The notes under the pieces: model-generated
What the model was told of the DNA's origin: nothing
Databases searched by the model: none
What the model saw: only the letters and a program-made list of their open reading frames with translations
Part shown: positions 16,599 through 16,711 of the stretch, one piece after another
Layout: every line of letters starts with the position of its first letter
Numbering within the stretch: position 1 is the first letter of the stretch
NCBI GenBank assembly: GCA_964384625.1
Contig: CAYLNH010000155.1
Span: 1-16,711, forward strand
DNA from: CAYLNH01 sp964384625
Lineage (GTDB): Bacteria > Verrucomicrobiota > Lentisphaeria > JABSQK01
DNA length: 16,711 bases
Reading direction: 5' to 3'
Program-made: the position numbers and the translations under genes

Positions 16599-16652
16599 CC
16601 GGACCGGCGCCTGGCCTCCGTCCCTGGCTGGAAAACTTACGCCGAGCCCATC
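16599..16652 (+). repeat. 54-bp dispersed repeat, copy 2
   Basis: This copy matches copy 1 (8575-8628) at 50 of 54 positions, with differences at repeat positions 13, 23, 31 and 47. Its left neighbour is the short inverted repeat GGCGCC...GGCGCC, which could fold the left half. It is the right arm of the inverted pair with copy 3. Confidence 0.85.
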
Positions 16653-16711
16653 TAGTTCCGAATGGCGCTGAATTAAGATGATCTTGGGACAGGCAATGTC
16701 TTTTCCGTGTA

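Larger units (their letters stand above)
16455..16652. mobile_element. MITE- or REPIN-like element with imperfect terminal inverted repeats
   Basis: Copies 3 and 2 of the 54-bp repeat face each other as terminal inverted repeats of a 198-bp unit. The 90 bp between them hold three hairpins: TTGCCCC/GGGGCAA (16514-16535), TCCCGCC-AA-GGCGGGA (16548-16563) and CGATG-CTCG-CATCG (16566-16579). There is no transposase frame inside and no clear target-site duplication outside, so a non-autonomous element is a hypothesis, not an identification. Confidence 0.4.
16353..16711. other. Right-end intergenic region rich in hairpins and repeats
   Basis: These 359 bp after the VWA gene carry no supported coding sequence. 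They hold two adjacent hairpins (16397-16446), an inverted pair of the 54-bp repeat (16455-16508 and 16599-16652) enclosing three more hairpins, and an AT-richer right end from about 16660. Short open frames here read through repeat sequence and have no recognisable domain. Confidence 0.7.

Noticed and set aside
16397..16652. A CRISPR array, considered because of several short palindromes and repeats
   Set aside because: The repeats are unequal in sequence and spacing, they occur in both orientations, and no cas gene is present.

Overview
The window is GC-rich (by eye around 60-65% G+C) and holds nine protein-coding genes, one of them cut by the left edge. The gene content points to the PVC superphylum (Lentisphaerae, Kiritimatiellae, Planctomycetes or Verrucomicrobia). 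The indicators are a prepilin of the FTLIELL type with Arg before the presumed cleavage point (the K/R-FTLIELL form I associate with Lentisphaerae), an ECF sigma factor followed by a FecR+LamG anti-sigma-like protein, and an operon of MoxR, DUF58, a BatA-type protein and a very large von Willebrand factor A (VWA) protein. The exact phylum is inference. No tRNA, rRNA, CRISPR array or transposase gene was seen.

Left block (1-8440), all on the minus strand. Reading in the direction of transcription: recF (7352-8440), a lone recombination/repair ATPase; an ECF sigma factor (6665-7210) overlapping by 4 nt a FecR/LamG membrane protein (5055-6668); a 1444-residue secreted, enzyme-free multidomain protein with FG-GAP, Kelch, carbohydrate-binding and Ig-like modules (598-4932); and a prepilin-like protein (1-511) that runs off the window. 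A perfect 16-bp hairpin lies between the last two. The sigma/FecR-LamG pair next to a sugar-binding exoprotein and a pseudopilin suggests a surface-sensing or secretion locus in which the anti-sigma protein carries its own ligand-binding domain.

Right block (8744-16352), all on the plus strand and probably one operon: a MoxR AAA+ ATPase, a DUF58 protein, a BatA-type membrane VWA protein and a 1107-residue membrane VWA protein. The last three are joined by 4-nt stop/start overlaps. The final protein is unusual because a PA14 domain flanked by helical arms sits inside its VWA domain. MoxR ATPases typically remodel VWA partners, so this looks like a chaperone/metal-site assembly machine at the cell envelope.

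Non-coding DNA is more structured than expected. A 54-bp repeat occurs three times: once between recF and moxR, and as an inverted pair downstream of the VWA gene, where the pair encloses three successive hairpins in a 198-bp MITE- or REPIN-like element. The moxR-DUF58 spacer holds a long two-part hairpin and a reverse-strand reading frame that starts like a signal peptide. These spacers are the parts of the window that standard annotation explains least.
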